Shown here in pieces: positions 26,477 to 34,019 of a DNA stretch of 64,000 nucleotides. The notes beneath the pieces are model-generated. The model was not told where the DNA came from. It did no database searches and saw nothing but the letters and a program-made list of their open reading frames with translations. Positions within the stretch are counted from its first letter, which is position 1, and each line of letters starts with the position of its first letter. A program made the translations under genes and the position numbers. Source of the DNA: CAIKMD01 sp963740675 (GTDB taxonomy: Bacteria; Pseudomonadota; Alphaproteobacteria; ATCC43930; CGMCC-115725); the NCBI GenBank assembly GCA_963740675.1, contig CAVUFS010000001.1, forward strand, positions 310,001-374,000, written 5' to 3'.

Positions 26477-27341
26477 GGAGCGGCGTCGGCACGAGGCGCC
26501 GCCCCGGATAATAAAGGAAAGGTCCGGAGAAGGATTGCCACCACGGCTCGAGGATGGGTTCGAGCGCGCCGCTGACGAAATGCGGACGCAGCCATTCCTC
26601 GAAATGGTGGACGATGCCGGTACCGGCGATCGCCGCGTCGACTGCCAGGTCGGACGCTGTACCGAGGCTCACGAGCAGCGGTCCCACCGGATCGATCCGC
26701 ACCACCTCGCCGTCACGCTCGAACTCCCAGGGCAGACTTACGGTGCCGCGGAAGCGGCCACCAAGGCAAGCATGGCCGAGCAACTCGCGCGGATGTTGAG
26801 GCCGGCCGCGGCGATCGAGATAAGAGGACGCGGCCGCGGCGGCGAAACGCTGGATCCGCGGCCCGATCGGTATCGCGATCATGTCCTGCTCGAGCTTCTC
26901 GTCGTAGCGGATGCCGGCGTCGCAACCCGCCGCGAGCACGTCGACAAAGTCTTCCTCGGCGATCACCTCCAACTTGATCTCGGGATAGGCGGCGAGGAAA
27001 CGTGGCACGATCGCGGGCAGCACCAGCCGTGCGGCGCTGACCGGAACATTGAGTCGGAGCGTTCCTGCCGGCCGGTCGCGAAAGCGGTTTACGATGTCGA
27101 GCGCGGCTTCCACTTCGCTCAAGGCAGGGCCGAGCCGCTCCAGCAGACGCGCGCCGGCCTCGGTCGGCACAACGCTACGCGTCGTACGATTGAACAGCCT
27201 GATGCCGAGTTGCGCTTCCAGCCGGGTCACAGCCTCACTAAGTCCTGAGGCGCTCGCGCCGCTCGCGCGCGCACCATCACGAAAACCCCCGGCGCGTGCC
27301 ACGGCGAGAAAAGCGTTCAGATCGCTAAGACTGGCATTCAT
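26433..27341 (-). CDS. LysR-family transcriptional regulator
   Basis: A 302-aa LysR protein: wHTH at residues 5-65 (FRDGARASGASASGLSEAVT then RLEAQLGIRLFNR) and a full effector-binding domain ending in AFIDFIKASAERQ. The typical SVVPTEAG linker is present. It is divergent from an aldo/keto reductase gene with TTCGAA repeats in the gap, the classical arrangement for LysR control of the neighbour. Subgroup features (NRTTRSVVPTEAG, LRLNVP) match the YafC/DmlR-like branch that often controls reductases. It could also affect the Tct operon downstream on its own strand. Confidence 0.9.
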   Translation of the reverse strand: MNASLSDLNAFLAVARAGGFRDGARASGASASGLSEAVTRLEAQLGIRLFNRTTRSVVPTEAGARLLERLGPALSEVEAALDIVNRFRDRPAGTLRLNVPVSAARLVLPAIVPRFLAAYPEIKLEVIAEEDFVDVLAAGCDAGIRYDEKLEQDMIAIPIGPRIQRFAAAAASSYLDRRGRPQHPRELLGHACLGGRFRGTVSLPWEFERDGEVVRIDPVGPLLVSLGTASDLAVDAAIAGTGIVHHFEEWLRPHFVSGALEPILEPWWQSFSGPFLYYPGRRLVPTPLRAFIDFIKASAERQ

Positions 27342-27370
27342 TGTTCGTATTTTCGAACGGCTTGTTCGAA
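27341..27370. promoter_or_regulatory. Probable LysR operator in the divergent LysR/AKR gap
   Basis: Directly upstream of the LysR start codon are TTGTTCG repeats at 27341-27347 and 27362-27368 (21 bp apart, two helical turns) and two TTCGAA palindromes at 27352-27357 and 27365-27370. Position and spacing fit an autoregulatory LysR site controlling both genes. Confidence 0.5.
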
Positions 27371-27415
27371 CTATGGACCATTATCGCACAAACCGAGAAT
27401 GGCTAGGTAGATATC

Positions 27416-27434
27416 GCCGCCGGAAAACGGCGGC
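27416..27434 (+). other. 5'-leader hairpin of the aldo/keto reductase gene
   Basis: A perfect 7-bp stem GCCGCCG / CGGCGGC closes a GAAAA loop, ending 20 nt before the ATG at 27455 and just before the TAGGAG ribosome binding site. It could stabilise the mRNA 5' end or attenuate initiation; no role is known. Confidence 0.4.
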
Positions 27435-27454
27435 ATCTCGATTAGGAGTCATTC

Positions 27455-28342
27455 ATGTTGAATTCCCATCCCACCGACACCTCCACCCTCGGCGATCGCC
27501 GCGTGAGACGGCTCGGCTACGGCGCGATGCAACTCGCTGGGCCCGGCGCATTCGGACCGCCCAAGGATCGCGGCGCGGCATTGGCCGTGCTGCGCGAAGC
27601 CGTGGCCGCGGGCGTCGATCATATCGACACCAGCGATTTCTACGGCCCGCACGTCACCAACCAGCTTATCCGCGAGGCGCTCCATCCCTATCCCGACGAT
27701 CTCGTCATCGTTACCAAGATCGGTGCCCGGCGCGGCGCGGATGGATCATGGATCGCGGCGCACTCGCCCGCAGAGCTGACGCAGCAGGTGCATGACAATT
27801 TGCACTACCTGCAGCTCGACGTGCTCGACGCGGTGAATCTCCGCATCATGTTCGACCCGCACGGGCCGGCCGAGGGATCGATCGAACCGATGCTGACCCC
27901 GCTCGCCGAGTTGCAGCGCCGAGGGCTGGTGCGCCATATCGGGTTGAGCAACGCCACAGCGGCGCAGGTCGCGGAGGGACGGCGCATCTGCGACATCGTC
28001 TGCGTTCAGAACGAATACAATCTCGCGCATCGCCGTGACGATCGGCTGATCGACGATCTCGCGCGGCAGGGCATTGCCTATGTGCCGTTCTTCCCGCTGG
28101 GTGGATTCACGCCGCTGCAGTCGTCCATCCTCTCCGACGTTGCACAGCGTCTCGGCGCGACGCCAATGCAGGTGGCGCTCGCCTGGCTGTTGCGGCGTGC
28201 TCCCAACATCCTCCTCATCCCCGGCACGTCGTCGGTCGCGCATCTACGGGAGAACCTCGCTGCGGCGGCACTCGATCTGCCAGACGATGCGCAACGGGAA
28301 CTGGATGGCGTGGCGAGCGCTGCGGGCCACGCCGCGGAATAA
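27455..28342 (+). CDS. Aldo/keto reductase
   Basis: A 295-aa TIM-barrel oxidoreductase. Seen: GYGAMQLAGPGAFGPP near residue 21, HIDTSDFYG (catalytic Asp and Tyr), VTKIG (catalytic Lys), and the NADPH-binding end LIPGTSSVAHLREN. The usual catalytic His position reads VNLR, as in several YakC/Tas-like members. Such enzymes reduce aldehydes or ketones with NADPH. TAGGAG precedes the start. It is divergent from and probably regulated by the adjacent LysR protein. Confidence 0.88.
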   Translation: MLNSHPTDTSTLGDRRVRRLGYGAMQLAGPGAFGPPKDRGAALAVLREAVAAGVDHIDTSDFYGPHVTNQLIREALHPYPDDLVIVTKIGARRGADGSWIAAHSPAELTQQVHDNLHYLQLDVLDAVNLRIMFDPHGPAEGSIEPMLTPLAELQRRGLVRHIGLSNATAAQVAEGRRICDIVCVQNEYNLAHRRDDRLIDDLARQGIAYVPFFPLGGFTPLQSSILSDVAQRLGATPMQVALAWLLRRAPNILLIPGTSSVAHLRENLAAAALDLPDDAQRELDGVASAAGHAAE

Positions 28343-28348
28343 GCGGGA

Positions 28349-28894
28349 CTAGCGCTTGAAATCGTCGTTGGTGAAGAGCGAGACGAGCTCCAAACCTTCT
28401 TTCTTCAAATTGTCGCGTGCGCCTTCGAGGCGGTCGACGATGGTGACGATCTTGTCGACCTTGCCGCCCTGATCGCGCACGGCTTTGACGGCTTTCATCG
28501 CCGAGCCGCCGGTGGTGGTGACGTCTTCGAGGATGACGACCTTGCTGCCGGCCGCGAAATTGCCGTCGATCAGCTTGGCGGTGCCGTGATCCTTTACTTC
28601 CTTGCGCACGAAGAAGGCGTCGAGGCGGCGGCCTTTCTCATGGCTCTTCATCGCGATCGAGAGCGCGATCGGCACCGCGCCCATTTCCAAGCCGCCGACG
28701 GCTTTGCAGTCAGCATCCGCGCCGATCAGATCGCAGAGCAGCTCGCCGACGAGCGAGGCTCCTTCCGGATCGAACATCGTCTTCTTCATGTCGAAGAAGT
28801 AGCCACTCGGTTTGCCCGAGGCCAAAGTGAAATTGCCGCTCAGCAGCGATTTCTCGGCAATGATGTCGCGCAGGCGTTGTCTCTTGTCGGCCAT
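28349..28894 (-). CDS. pyrE: Orotate phosphoribosyltransferase
   Basis: A 181-aa phosphoribosyltransferase of the PyrE type. FTLASGKPSGYFFDMKK is the OPRTase N-terminal signature, KEVKDHG the flexible catalytic loop, and VVILEDVTTTGGSA near residues 118-131 the PRPP-binding motif. It makes orotidine 5'-phosphate in pyrimidine synthesis. It lies downstream of the TRAP transporter genes on the same strand, about 100 bp away, and converges on the aldo/keto reductase with 6 bp between them. A housekeeping gene. Confidence 0.95.
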   Translation of the reverse strand: MADKRQRLRDIIAEKSLLSGNFTLASGKPSGYFFDMKKTMFDPEGASLVGELLCDLIGADADCKAVGGLEMGAVPIALSIAMKSHEKGRRLDAFFVRKEVKDHGTAKLIDGNFAAGSKVVILEDVTTTGGSAMKAVKAVRDQGGKVDKIVTIVDRLEGARDNLKKEGLELVSLFTNDDFKR

Positions 28895-28998
28895 GCTTCG
28901 GCTCCCCTCTGTCGCCGCTCTTCTAATGGATTAAGTAGCCGCCATCCACCGTGCGGCCGAGTTGCCGCGAAAAATTGGCGGAAGCGCCGCCGGCGCGG

Positions 28999-30975
28999 TC
29001 AATGCGCCATGGTCGATGGCAGCCAGATCGACAGCGCCGGGAACAGCACCAGGATCGCCAGCATCACGAGATCCGCGGCGACGAAGGGCAGGACGCCGCG
29101 GAAAGCGATCCACATCGGCACGTCGCCGCCTTGAATGCCTTTCAGGATAAAGACATTCATGCCGAAGGGCGGGGTAATGAGCCCAGTCTCGATGACGAAG
29201 ACGTTGATGATGCCCCACCAGATCAGGTCGTAGCCCATATTGGTGATGAGCGGCGTCACGATCGGGATGGTGATCACCATCACCGAGAATGAATCCATGA
29301 TGCAGCCGAGGATCACATAGATGACGAGGATGACGGCAATCACCCCGAGCGGGCCGAGATGAAATTCGGTGGCGACCAGGCCGAGGAGATCTGGCAGGCC
29401 CGAGATCCCGGCGAAGAAGGAGAAAGTCACGGCGCCGACGATCAGGAGATAGATCATCGCTGTGGTGCGGGTGACCTCGGCCATGACGCTCCACAGCGCG
29501 CCGCCGCCGAGCTTGCCGCGGAACAGGGCGAAGAGGAACGTGCCCATGGCGCCGACAGCCGCGGCTTCGTTGATGGTGAAGATGCCGCCATAGAGTCCGC
29601 CGATGATGAGCGCAAAGAGCAAGAGCACGCCCCAGGCCTTGCGGATCGCGTGCATGATCTCGTCGAGCTTGGCGCGCTGATGCGCGGCGGGCACCGAATC
29701 CGGCACGAGCCGCACATAGATCATGATCGTCGCCATATAGAGCGCGACCGTCATCGCGGCGGGAATGACGGCGGCGATGAAGAGCTGGCCGATCGATTGC
29801 TCGGTCAGGATTGCGTAGAGGATGATCGGCGTCGATGGCGGCACGAGCTGACCAAGCGTCCCGCCGGCCGCGACGCAGCCGGTGGCGAGGCTGGGCGAGT
29901 ACCCGCGCGCGCGCATCTCGGGCAGCGCGACACTGCCGACCGTCGCCGCGGTCGCGACCGAGGAGCCGGTCAGCGCGCCGAAGCCGGCGCAGCCGCCGAT
30001 CGTCGCCAGTGCCAAGCCGCCGCGCAGATGGCTGAGCAGCACATGCGCGAGCGCGTAGATGTCGGAGGAAAGACCGGCCCGCGTTGCGAAGCTTCCCATG
30101 ACGAGAAAAAGCGGCAGCACCGAGAGATCGACATCAGTCAGAAAGCCAGTCGCCGTGGTCGCGAGCACGTTGAGCGCGGGGCCGAAGCCGGCCAGCAGCG
30201 CCGCGCCCGCGACGCCGACCAGGCCCATCGCCGCGGCGAGCGGTACCAGTGCCAGCGACAGCCCCCACATCACCAGGAAGAGCACGATCGCCAGGGTGCG
30301 CGGTGAACCCTGGGCCGGCGCCGCCACCACCGAAATGACATAGGCGAGAAGGATGGTGACGGCGAGCGCGAGCGCGAAGGCGCCAATCACCGGCAGCGCG
30401 ATCGCGGGCGCCGCGGTCGCGCCCGTCGCTTTTGCCCAGGCGGCGCGGACCATGTTGCGCGTCTCGACGGCGCAGACGATGACCTGAGCGGCGGCGGCAA
30501 AGCTCAGGAGCAGCGCCACCATCCAGATGAACGGCGCGATCGGCCAGGCGAGGTAGATCGTGGTCTTGCCTCGCGCGGTGAGGTCGCCGGCGTAGACGCC
30601 GAGCTGCCAGGCCAGGAGAACGTAGAAGAGCAGCAGGGCGAAGGCGCCAAAGAGCTCGCAGCGCGCCGACCAGGTGGGACCGAGGCGCTGCGTCAGGATG
30701 TCGATCGCGAGATTGCCGCGGCTCGCCGCGCAGAAGGGGAAGGTCGCGGCGACTGCGGCGGCGATACCCATCTGGACGACTTCTTCATAGCCGGTGATCG
30801 GGCGGTTGAAGAGCCAACGCGACAGCACACCCAGCAGCGTGCCCAGCGCGATCAGCAGGATGATCATCACGCCAAGCGTGGCGATGCGGCGCGCCGTCAC
30901 GAGCGCGATGCGATGGATAACATCGAGCCTGTCGGTCCTCTGCATCACGACAGCGTCGACGAGCGGCTGTTCCAT
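28999..30975 (-). CDS. TRAP transporter permease, DctQ-DctM fusion
   Basis: A 658-aa membrane protein. Residues 1 to about 190 form the small four-helix DctQ subunit (SRWLFNRPITGYEEVVQMGI), and from about 230 onward the large DctM subunit follows, with MGSFATRAGLSSDIY, GSSVATAATVGSVALPEM and the long helix pairs up to LFPALSIW. Fused TRAP permeases are known. It imports organic acids with a sodium gradient together with the DctP protein encoded just upstream. GGAGGG precedes the start, and a 32-aa ORF lies between this gene and dctP. Confidence 0.9.
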   Translation of the reverse strand: MEQPLVDAVVMQRTDRLDVIHRIALVTARRIATLGVMIILLIALGTLLGVLSRWLFNRPITGYEEVVQMGIAAAVAATFPFCAASRGNLAIDILTQRLGPTWSARCELFGAFALLLFYVLLAWQLGVYAGDLTARGKTTIYLAWPIAPFIWMVALLLSFAAAAQVIVCAVETRNMVRAAWAKATGATAAPAIALPVIGAFALALAVTILLAYVISVVAAPAQGSPRTLAIVLFLVMWGLSLALVPLAAAMGLVGVAGAALLAGFGPALNVLATTATGFLTDVDLSVLPLFLVMGSFATRAGLSSDIYALAHVLLSHLRGGLALATIGGCAGFGALTGSSVATAATVGSVALPEMRARGYSPSLATGCVAAGGTLGQLVPPSTPIILYAILTEQSIGQLFIAAVIPAAMTVALYMATIMIYVRLVPDSVPAAHQRAKLDEIMHAIRKAWGVLLLFALIIGGLYGGIFTINEAAAVGAMGTFLFALFRGKLGGGALWSVMAEVTRTTAMIYLLIVGAVTFSFFAGISGLPDLLGLVATEFHLGPLGVIAVILVIYVILGCIMDSFSVMVITIPIVTPLITNMGYDLIWWGIINVFVIETGLITPPFGMNVFILKGIQGGDVPMWIAFRGVLPFVAADLVMLAILVLFPALSIWLPSTMAH

Positions 30976-30994
30976 GCTTGCCCTCCGCCGCCGC

Positions 30995-31093
30995 TCAGTG
31001 CGTCGCCGCGAAATTCTGGATATCGGCGCGATAGGCGGCGACCATCTTAACGCCGATGACGACGAGCGCGCGGACGATCAATCCGTCCTTCAT
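30995..31093 (-). CDS. Small 32-aa ORF inside the TRAP operon
   Basis: ATG at 31093, stop TGA at 30997-30995, 32 codons. It starts MKDGLIVRALVVIGVKM and has a short hydrophobic stretch (residues 5-19) followed by a polar tail ending QNFAATH. AGGGAGA lies 6 nt before the start, as good as any site in the region. The 14 nt TTGAACAGGGAGAC that carries this site is identical to the one before dctP. It fills an otherwise unexplained 190-bp gap between dctP and the permease. It could be a small membrane-associated TRAP component or a translated leader; nothing more can be inferred. Confidence 0.45.
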   Translation of the reverse strand: MKDGLIVRALVVIGVKMVAAYRADIQNFAATH

Positions 31094-31167
31094 AGCCGTC
31101 TCCCTGTTCAACCTTGCGTCACCGACGATGCGCGCGGCCTGTCAACCGCTCTGCGATGCATTGCCGA

Positions 31168-32184
31168 TCACGGTGTCGTCGGTGCCTTCTTGATTTCCTC
31201 GCGATAGGCGGCGAGCAGCTGCGGGCCGTCCGGCGCGTTCTTCTCGAATTGCTCGACGACCGAATGGATGCGCTTCTCCCAGAGCGGAGACTGTTCGGGC
31301 GAAAGCGTCGTCACGCTCTGTCCGGAGAGCGCCGCGACGTATTTGGCTTCCGCGCGATTCGCGTTCTCGTTGACGAGGCCGAGCCGGTCGGCGAACGCTT
31401 CGCCGGAGTATTTGTCGATCGCCTCCTTCGCCTTCGCGGGCAGCGCGGTATAGGCCGATTTGTTCATGAATACGAAGGCCGGCGCGGCGCCGAGCGGCAG
31501 GTTCAGATGCTGTTTCGCCACTTCCTCGAGCTTGAAGGTCTTCACCGCCGTCCAGCCGATGAGGATGCCATCGACCACGCCACGGCTCATGCCCTGGTAG
31601 ATCTCGGTCGGTGTCAGCGTCACCGGCGATCCGCCCATCGCCACGGCGATGTCGCCGAGCGTGCGCGAGGAAACCGCAAGCTTCATGCCGGTGACATCGT
31701 CGAGCGTCTTGATCGATTTGTTGGAGTTCAGGATCGAGCCGGGAAAGGTGAAGAGCGCCAGGACCTTCACCTCGTCGTATTCGGGATTGAGCAGGCCCTT
31801 GGCATAGAGCCGCCACAGCGCGACGCTGGATGTGCGCGTGTCGTCGCTGATGAAGGGCAGATCGCTCACCTGGGTACGCGGAAATTGCGAGCTGATCGCG
31901 CCGAACACGCCGAACGAGATCTGCGCGACATTGGCGAGCGTGCGATCGTAGATGTCGCGGAAGGTGCCGAGAGTCGGTCCAGCGAAAAGCTTGATCTCCA
32001 GTGTTCCGTCCGAAGCCTTCTCGACATCGTTGATCCACGGCGTCATCCCGTCCGTGTTGACGTAGGAGCTGACCGGAGCGGGAAAGCCGAATTTCAGCGT
32101 AACGGTCTCGGCGTGCGCGAGCGCAGGCGTGGCGACCAGCAAGGAAGAGATAGCGAGCACGCGGAGCGCAATTGCGGCCGGCAT
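31168..32184 (-). CDS. TRAP transporter solute-binding protein (DctP family)
   Basis: A 338-aa periplasmic protein with a signal peptide at residues 1-25 (ending LAHA) followed by TVTLKFGFPAP. The DctP fold is recognised from VKVLALFTFPGSILNSNK, GMKLAVSSRTLGDIAVAMG and YQGMSRGVVDGILIGWTAV. It delivers an organic acid to the fused DctQM permease downstream. The start at 32184 is chosen because AGGGAGA sits 8 nt before it and the signal peptide then begins normally; an ATG at 32208 would add eight polar residues. The neighbouring SDR and CoA-transferase genes suggest a carboxylic-acid ligand. Confidence 0.88.
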   Translation of the reverse strand: MPAAIALRVLAISSLLVATPALAHAETVTLKFGFPAPVSSYVNTDGMTPWINDVEKASDGTLEIKLFAGPTLGTFRDIYDRTLANVAQISFGVFGAISSQFPRTQVSDLPFISDDTRTSSVALWRLYAKGLLNPEYDEVKVLALFTFPGSILNSNKSIKTLDDVTGMKLAVSSRTLGDIAVAMGGSPVTLTPTEIYQGMSRGVVDGILIGWTAVKTFKLEEVAKQHLNLPLGAAPAFVFMNKSAYTALPAKAKEAIDKYSGEAFADRLGLVNENANRAEAKYVAALSGQSVTTLSPEQSPLWEKRIHSVVEQFEKNAPDGPQLLAAYREEIKKAPTTP

Positions 32185-32211
32185 GGCGAGGTCTCCCTGT
32201 TCAAGCACCTC

Positions 32212-32237
32212 TATCTTTTGTCTTTTTTATCTTTTGT
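32212..32237 (-). promoter_or_regulatory. A-rich direct repeats upstream of dctP
   Basis: In the 160-bp gap between the SDR gene and dctP, ACAAAAGATA (minus-strand reading) occurs twice, at 32221-32212 and 32237-32228, 16 bp apart. The block is far more A-rich than its surroundings and lies 28-53 nt before the dctP start, so it could be an UP-like element, regulator site or translation enhancer. Confidence 0.35.
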
Positions 32238-32368
32238 GGAGTGATGCCGTTTGCGCACTATCGGCGCAGTGGAACTCCGTCGGCGGCTCTTGTCGAGCAC
32301 GTCCGATTAGGTTGGCAGCGAGGCGCCGTGCCTGTCAACCGCCATGACGAGCGCGGCCGCCGCGAGGT

Positions 32369-33124
32369 TCAGTGCTTCACTTGGCCGCCATCGACGACGA
32401 GAGTTTGGCCGGTGACGAAATCGCTGTCGGGCGAGGCGAGGAAGATGCAGGCGCCGACGAGGTCTTCGGGATCTTCCTGCCGGGCGATGGCGCGGGTCTT
32501 CGCCATATTGTCGAGCACGCCGGGAATGTCGTTGCGGCCTTTGAGATAGTCGGTCGAGGTGAGGCCGGGCGCGATGGCGTTGACGCGGATGCCGTCCTTG
32601 CCCAGCTCGCTCGACATCGAGCGGGTCATGGCGATGACGGCGCCTTTGGTCGCGACGTAATGCAGCATCATCGGCACGCCCTTGTAGACCGTGCCTGACG
32701 CGATGTTGATCACCTTGCCATAGCCCTGCCGCCGCATGATCGGCAGCGCCGCTTTGACGCAGAGATAGGAGCCGCGGACATTCACGGCGAAAGCGCGCTC
32801 CCAATCGGCGGCGCTGATCTGGTCGAGCGGCTCATAAACGAAGCGCGCGAAGACAGCGGCGTTGTTGACGAGGATATGCACGCCGCCGAAAGCTTGCTCC
32901 GTGTCGCGGATAAGCGCCGCGACCTGCTTCTCGTCGCTGACATCGCAGATGCGGCTGATCGCTTCGCCGCCCGCTTCCTTGATCGCGCGCACGGTACTGT
33001 CGCCCGCTTCGACATCGGCGATCATGACCTTGGCTCCTTCGGCGGCGAGGCCCTTCGCATAGGACGGGCCGATGCCGGAGGCGGCGCCGGTGACGATCGC
33101 GACTTTTCCCTGAAGCCTGTTCAT
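32369..33124 (-). CDS. SDR-family oxidoreductase, copy 1
   Basis: A 251-aa classical short-chain dehydrogenase: cofactor loop TGAASGIG at residues 12-19, NNAA near residue 87, and the catalytic Ser (IASGT), Tyr and Lys (YVATK). It ends VVDGGQVKH, complete. Asp at the end of the second strand (IADVEAGD) suggests NAD preference. It lies 10 bp downstream of a paralog and upstream of dctP. Alcohol or hydroxyacid oxidation is likely; the substrate is unknown. Confidence 0.88.
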   Translation of the reverse strand: MNRLQGKVAIVTGAASGIGPSYAKGLAAEGAKVMIADVEAGDSTVRAIKEAGGEAISRICDVSDEKQVAALIRDTEQAFGGVHILVNNAAVFARFVYEPLDQISAADWERAFAVNVRGSYLCVKAALPIMRRQGYGKVINIASGTVYKGVPMMLHYVATKGAVIAMTRSMSSELGKDGIRVNAIAPGLTSTDYLKGRNDIPGVLDNMAKTRAIARQEDPEDLVGACIFLASPDSDFVTGQTLVVDGGQVKH

Positions 33125-33134
33125 CGCCGTCTCC

Positions 33135-33887
33135 TCAATGCTTCAGCGCGCCGCCATCGACCACGAGACACTGGCCGGTGACGAAATCGCTTTCGGGCGA
33201 GGCAAAGAAAAGGCATGTGCCGACGAGGTCTTCCGGCATCTCCTCGCGCTTGATCGAGCGGGTATTCGCCATCGCCTGGCGGTAATCGGCGTAGTCGTTG
33301 CGGCCGCCGATATATTCGGTCGAGGTAAGGCCGGGCGCGATGGCGTTGACGCGGATGCCATCCTTGCCGAGCTCGCTCGCGAGCGCGCGTGTCATGCCGA
33401 GGATCGCACCCTTGGTCGAGACGTAATGCAGCATCAGTGGCGGGCCGTTCCATACCGTGCCCGAACTGATGTTGACGATCTTGCCGTAGTTCTGGCGCTT
33501 CATGATCGGCACGACGGCCTGCACGCAGAGGAACATGCCGCGGACATTGACCGCGAAATAACGATCCCATTCTTCGACGCTGAGCTCGGTGACCGAGAAC
33601 CGGCCCATGCGCGCGAGGCTGGCATTGTTGATGAGGATATGGATGCCGCCATAGGCCTTCTCGACCGTAGCGGTGAATTTCTTGACCGCTGCGCCATCGG
33701 AGACATCGCCGATCATGCTCATCGCCGTGCCGCCGGCTTCTTTGATCTCGGCGACGATCTTGTCCGCCGGCTCGACATCGATGATCGCGACTTTCGCGCC
33801 TTCGGCGGCGAGGCCGCGCGCGTAGTAAGGACCGATGCCCAGCGCCGCGCCGGTGACGATCGCAACTTTTCCGTCGAGCCTGCCCAT
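33135..33887 (-). CDS. SDR-family oxidoreductase, copy 2
   Basis: A 250-aa paralog of the next gene, sharing the unusual GIGP-Y-A-GLAAEGAKV opening and the C-terminal block DFVTGQ-LVVDGG-KH. Cofactor loop TGAALGIG, catalytic residues in ISSGT and YVSTK. IIDVEPAD again suggests NAD. The two tandem copies probably arose by duplication and may act on related substrates or consecutive steps. Upstream lies a palindromic repeat, then the CoA-transferase gene on the same strand. Confidence 0.88.
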   Translation of the reverse strand: MGRLDGKVAIVTGAALGIGPYYARGLAAEGAKVAIIDVEPADKIVAEIKEAGGTAMSMIGDVSDGAAVKKFTATVEKAYGGIHILINNASLARMGRFSVTELSVEEWDRYFAVNVRGMFLCVQAVVPIMKRQNYGKIVNISSGTVWNGPPLMLHYVSTKGAILGMTRALASELGKDGIRVNAIAPGLTSTEYIGGRNDYADYRQAMANTRSIKREEMPEDLVGTCLFFASPESDFVTGQCLVVDGGALKH

Positions 33888-33913
33888 GTCTTCCTCCCGT
33901 GTTGTTGTCAGAA

Positions 33914-34014
33914 TTCCCTCACCTGCCTCGCTACGCTCGGCACCCTCTCCCGCTAGCGGGAGAGGGAGGGACCCGGCCCCTGAGCTTGTCGAAGGGGACG
34001 GGAGGGTGAGGGGC
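33914..34014. repeat. Palindromic repeat family 3, copy a
   Basis: Sequence of the type CCCTCACC...CCCTCTCCCGCTAGCGGGAGAGGG...GAGGGTGAGGGG between the CoA-transferase and SDR genes. The central palindrome spans about 33943-33966. Its right half contains CCTGAGCTTGTCGAAG (33979-33994), a short motif that recurs inverted at 40520-40535. Confidence 0.85.
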
Positions 34015-34019
34015 GATAA

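Noticed and set aside
28923..28998. Minus-strand peptide ending GRTVDGGYLIH between pyrE and the TRAP gene, resembling an SDR C terminus
   Set aside because: Only about 20 codons match the idea and no upstream part exists; too short to call even a remnant with confidence.
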